Below are positions 6,482 to 7,975 of a stretch of DNA of 7,975 bases, piece by piece (position 1 is the stretch's first letter; each line of letters starts with the position of its first letter). Made by a program: the position numbers and the translations under genes. The stretch comes from Actinomycetes bacterium (lineage in GTDB: Bacteria > Actinomycetota > Acidimicrobiia > Acidimicrobiales > RAAP-2), in assembly GCA_021787255.1 (NCBI GenBank), contig JAJYMD010000485.1:1-7975 (forward strand), written 5' to 3'. Under the pieces are notes generated by a model that was not told the DNA's origin, made no database searches, and worked only from the letters and a program-made list of their open reading frames with translations.

Positions 6482-7939
6482 TCAACCTCCTACGGTCTGG
6501 GCAGCGTGCCAGGCGGTCCATGACCGCTCGTCGACCGAACCCAGGTACTCGGCGTTGTCGCCCTCTTGGATCCCGTACCACTCGAGCACCTCCGGGACGG
6601 TCGGACCGCCGCAGTTGCCCTGATAGATCTGGTGGACGGGGAGCCAGGCCTGGACATACTTCTCCGGCTCCCGATCGAAGATCCACTTGCAGCCGTCGGA
6701 ACAGAAGTGGAAGCGCTCGCTTCGGTAGACGCTCTCCCGGAAACAGATCCTCGTCGGATCACCGGGCTCCGTGAAGAGCATCGGAACCTGGCACACCTGG
6801 CAGAGCTGCGGCAGACCCTGGAAGAAGAAGCGTCCGCCCCCCTCCGCAATCGTTGCCGCCTTCGCCCAGATGGGCCTGAAGTACCGATCGAACGTATCGG
6901 GGTACTTCCCGGCGAGCCACGTCTGGTCTTGCTCGGTCGGGATCCAGGTGTTGAACGCGGCTGCAAACCCGAACGAGTAAAGCGTGTGGTACACCTGATG
7001 GCTGACGATCTCCTTCTCGGCGATCGCGTGCTCAACGTGCATCGGGGGGCGAATTCCGTAGTACGAGAGGTCCGGGAACAGCCCGCCGAGCATCTGCTGC
7101 TCGAAGTAGAGCTCGAAGGCCTCCTTCCAGCTCATCACCTTCCGTGGCAGCATGTAGTCCATCATCTGCGCCACGAGAACCGTCACGCGGTAAGCTCGCC
7201 AGAACCACTTGTCGATCCAGGCCTGCACGATCGGGATGTTTGCCTCGTCCTGTTCGAGGAGAAACTTCACGGACTCGAGCCCGAGCGTCATGTGGCGGCT
7301 CTCGTCGCTCTGGGCGGAGAACCCGAAGGTCATCGTCGGCAAGTCTCCATTGAAGCTCGCTCCACTCATGAATGGCACGAAGAGGAGGTTCGTCAAGAGG
7401 TACTCGAAGCTGAACGAGATCGACGTCAAGAACTCGAACGGCCCAGCCGAGATCGCGTCGTCGAAGAAGGACTTGGGTACCGAGAGGTACCACACGCGGT
7501 CGTGCATCTTCGGAAAGCTGTGGAAGCCGCTGTAGTACTTGTTGTAGATCGAAAGCGTGTGGATCTCTGTCTGCGTGTGTCGGAGCTCGTCGAGGCTCTG
7601 ACAGAGCGAGGCGAAGCGGGCCCCTGGCCCGTCCAGGTACCGCGCCAAGAACGCGAAGTGGCGGTGCGCGGCGTACTCGAGCGGGGTCACCCCCTGGAGG
7701 AACAGCTTCATCGCGTTCAGGTAGCGGGCCTCCGACAGGGTCAGGTGCCCCTGGCTCTGCGCGAAGCTGTCGAGGACCGCGTACAGGCGCCGGTCCTTCT
7801 CTGCCTGGTACTTGAAGTAGGCGTCAACCGTGAGGCGGAAGGGATCCTCCCACGCATCCCAGTCATGAACCTTTATCCCTTCGAACTCCGTGTACGGATA
7901 CACCCGCTTGGGTTCAACGTACGACGGGGTCCAGTCCAA
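6482..7939 (-). CDS. dmpN: Phenol hydroxylase P3, diiron oxygenase (alpha) subunit, DmpN type
   Basis: Catalytic large subunit of a soluble bacterial multicomponent monooxygenase; it inserts one oxygen atom of O2 into phenol to give catechol. The 485-residue product follows DmpN closely from 'FEGIKVHDWDAWEDPFRLT' (residues 19-37) onward. The six expected diiron ligands are present: E88 (TPLEYA), E118 and H121 (DELRH), E179 (SFEY), E213 and H216 (DESRH). The C-terminal region has two cysteine pairs, C380/C383 and C413/C417, matching the zinc-binding region known in this subunit, and the family signature 'WLPVHQIYQGNC' (432-443). DmpN is about 30 residues longer at the N-terminus. The given start is a TTG without a well-spaced ribosome site, and DmpN-like residues LTRDL lie in frame just upstream, so the true start is uncertain (see findings). 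The gene ends 2 bases before P4. GC content is lower than in the genes to the left. The family assignment is secure; the exact phenolic substrate is inferred. Confidence 0.96.
   Translation of the reverse strand: MDWTPSYVEPKRVYPYTEFEGIKVHDWDAWEDPFRLTVDAYFKYQAEKDRRLYAVLDSFAQSQGHLTLSEARYLNAMKLFLQGVTPLEYAAHRHFAFLARYLDGPGARFASLCQSLDELRHTQTEIHTLSIYNKYYSGFHSFPKMHDRVWYLSVPKSFFDDAISAGPFEFLTSISFSFEYLLTNLLFVPFMSGASFNGDLPTMTFGFSAQSDESRHMTLGLESVKFLLEQDEANIPIVQAWIDKWFWRAYRVTVLVAQMMDYMLPRKVMSWKEAFELYFEQQMLGGLFPDLSYYGIRPPMHVEHAIAEKEIVSHQVYHTLYSFGFAAAFNTWIPTEQDQTWLAGKYPDTFDRYFRPIWAKAATIAEGGGRFFFQGLPQLCQVCQVPMLFTEPGDPTRICFRESVYRSERFHFCSDGCKWIFDREPEKYVQAWLPVHQIYQGNCGGPTVPEVLEWYGIQEGDNAEYLGSVDERSWTAWHAAQTVGG
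6485..6491 (-). promoter_or_regulatory. Ribosome binding site of the P4 gene
   Basis: AGGAGGT on the minus strand, a near-perfect Shine-Dalgarno sequence, 5 bases before the GTG at 6479 and lying within the last codons of the P3 gene. It decides the P4 start against the longer upstream frame. Confidence 0.85.
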
Positions 7940-7975
7940 GTCCCTCGTTAGCCCTGATCATTCACCGAGCCCCGT
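7940..7975 (-). other. Upstream edge of the P3 gene, with N-terminal-like codons and an in-frame stop
   Basis: Reading in the P3 frame, 7940-7957 encodes S-G-L-T-R-D before the TTG (L) at 7939, matching DmpN 'LTRDLAW' against 'LTRDLDW' here. A TGA at 7958-7960 closes the frame. A GTG at 7963-7965 opens the neighbouring frame but stops at 7948-7950. An upstream gene (expected P2) may end in this stretch, but too little is shown to tell. Confidence 0.55.

Noticed and set aside
6159..6686. Longer version of the P4 gene starting at 6686
   Set aside because: The extra 69 residues overlap P3 in another frame and have no DmpO likeness; the GTG at 6479 has a strong ribosome site.
6566..7951. 461-residue plus-strand open frame opposite P3
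   Set aside because: Exactly antisense to the P3 gene and codes for no recognisable domain; the P3 reading is certain.

Overview
The window is high-GC bacterial DNA, mostly around 70% GC by hand counts of single lines, lower in the hydroxylase gene at the right end. All ten genes I can support lie on the minus strand and read from right to left. Frequent GTG starts, GC-rich third positions and stop/start overlaps fit a high-GC soil or sludge organism. The last gene resembles winged-helix proteins I associate with actinobacteria, but the sequence does not fix the phylum. No tRNA, rRNA, CRISPR array, transposase or attachment site was seen.

The right half is a phenol (or alkylphenol) catabolic operon. 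In transcription order it holds the catalytic diiron subunit of a multicomponent phenol hydroxylase (P3, DmpN type, 6482-7939), the small P4 subunit (DmpO type, 6159-6479), a plant-type [2Fe-2S] ferredoxin like XylT/DmpQ (5698-6156), catechol 2,3-dioxygenase (4677-5588) and the hydroxylase reductase P5 (DmpP type, 3413-4465). Together these convert phenols to catechols and open the ring by meta cleavage to 2-hydroxymuconic semialdehyde. The ferredoxin probably re-reduces oxidised dioxygenase. P0, P1 and P2 (DmpK, L, M) would be expected just beyond the right edge. The lower meta-pathway enzymes are not in the window. The textbook dmp order is K-L-M-N-O-P-Q-B; here ferredoxin and dioxygenase sit between P4 and P5.

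The left half continues on the same strand with almost no spacing and is the less familiar part. It holds a histidine-phosphatase (phosphoglycerate-mutase-like) protein, an IclR-family regulator, a GlcG/HbpS (DUF336) protein, a 139-residue protein I do not recognise, and a winged-helix-like protein with a conserved helical C-terminus. From P5 onward the genes overlap or are at most 15 bases apart, so they look like one transcription unit with the reductase. The IclR protein is the obvious candidate regulator. The last 310 bases (1-310) show no convincing gene.

Points of note: sequence matching the DmpN N-terminus continues upstream of the only usable start codon of P3 and then meets an in-frame stop; the leader of the dioxygenase gene carries a perfect 17-bp tandem repeat followed by a GC hairpin; and the stop/start junctions of P3/P4 and P4/ferredoxin are the same eight bases.
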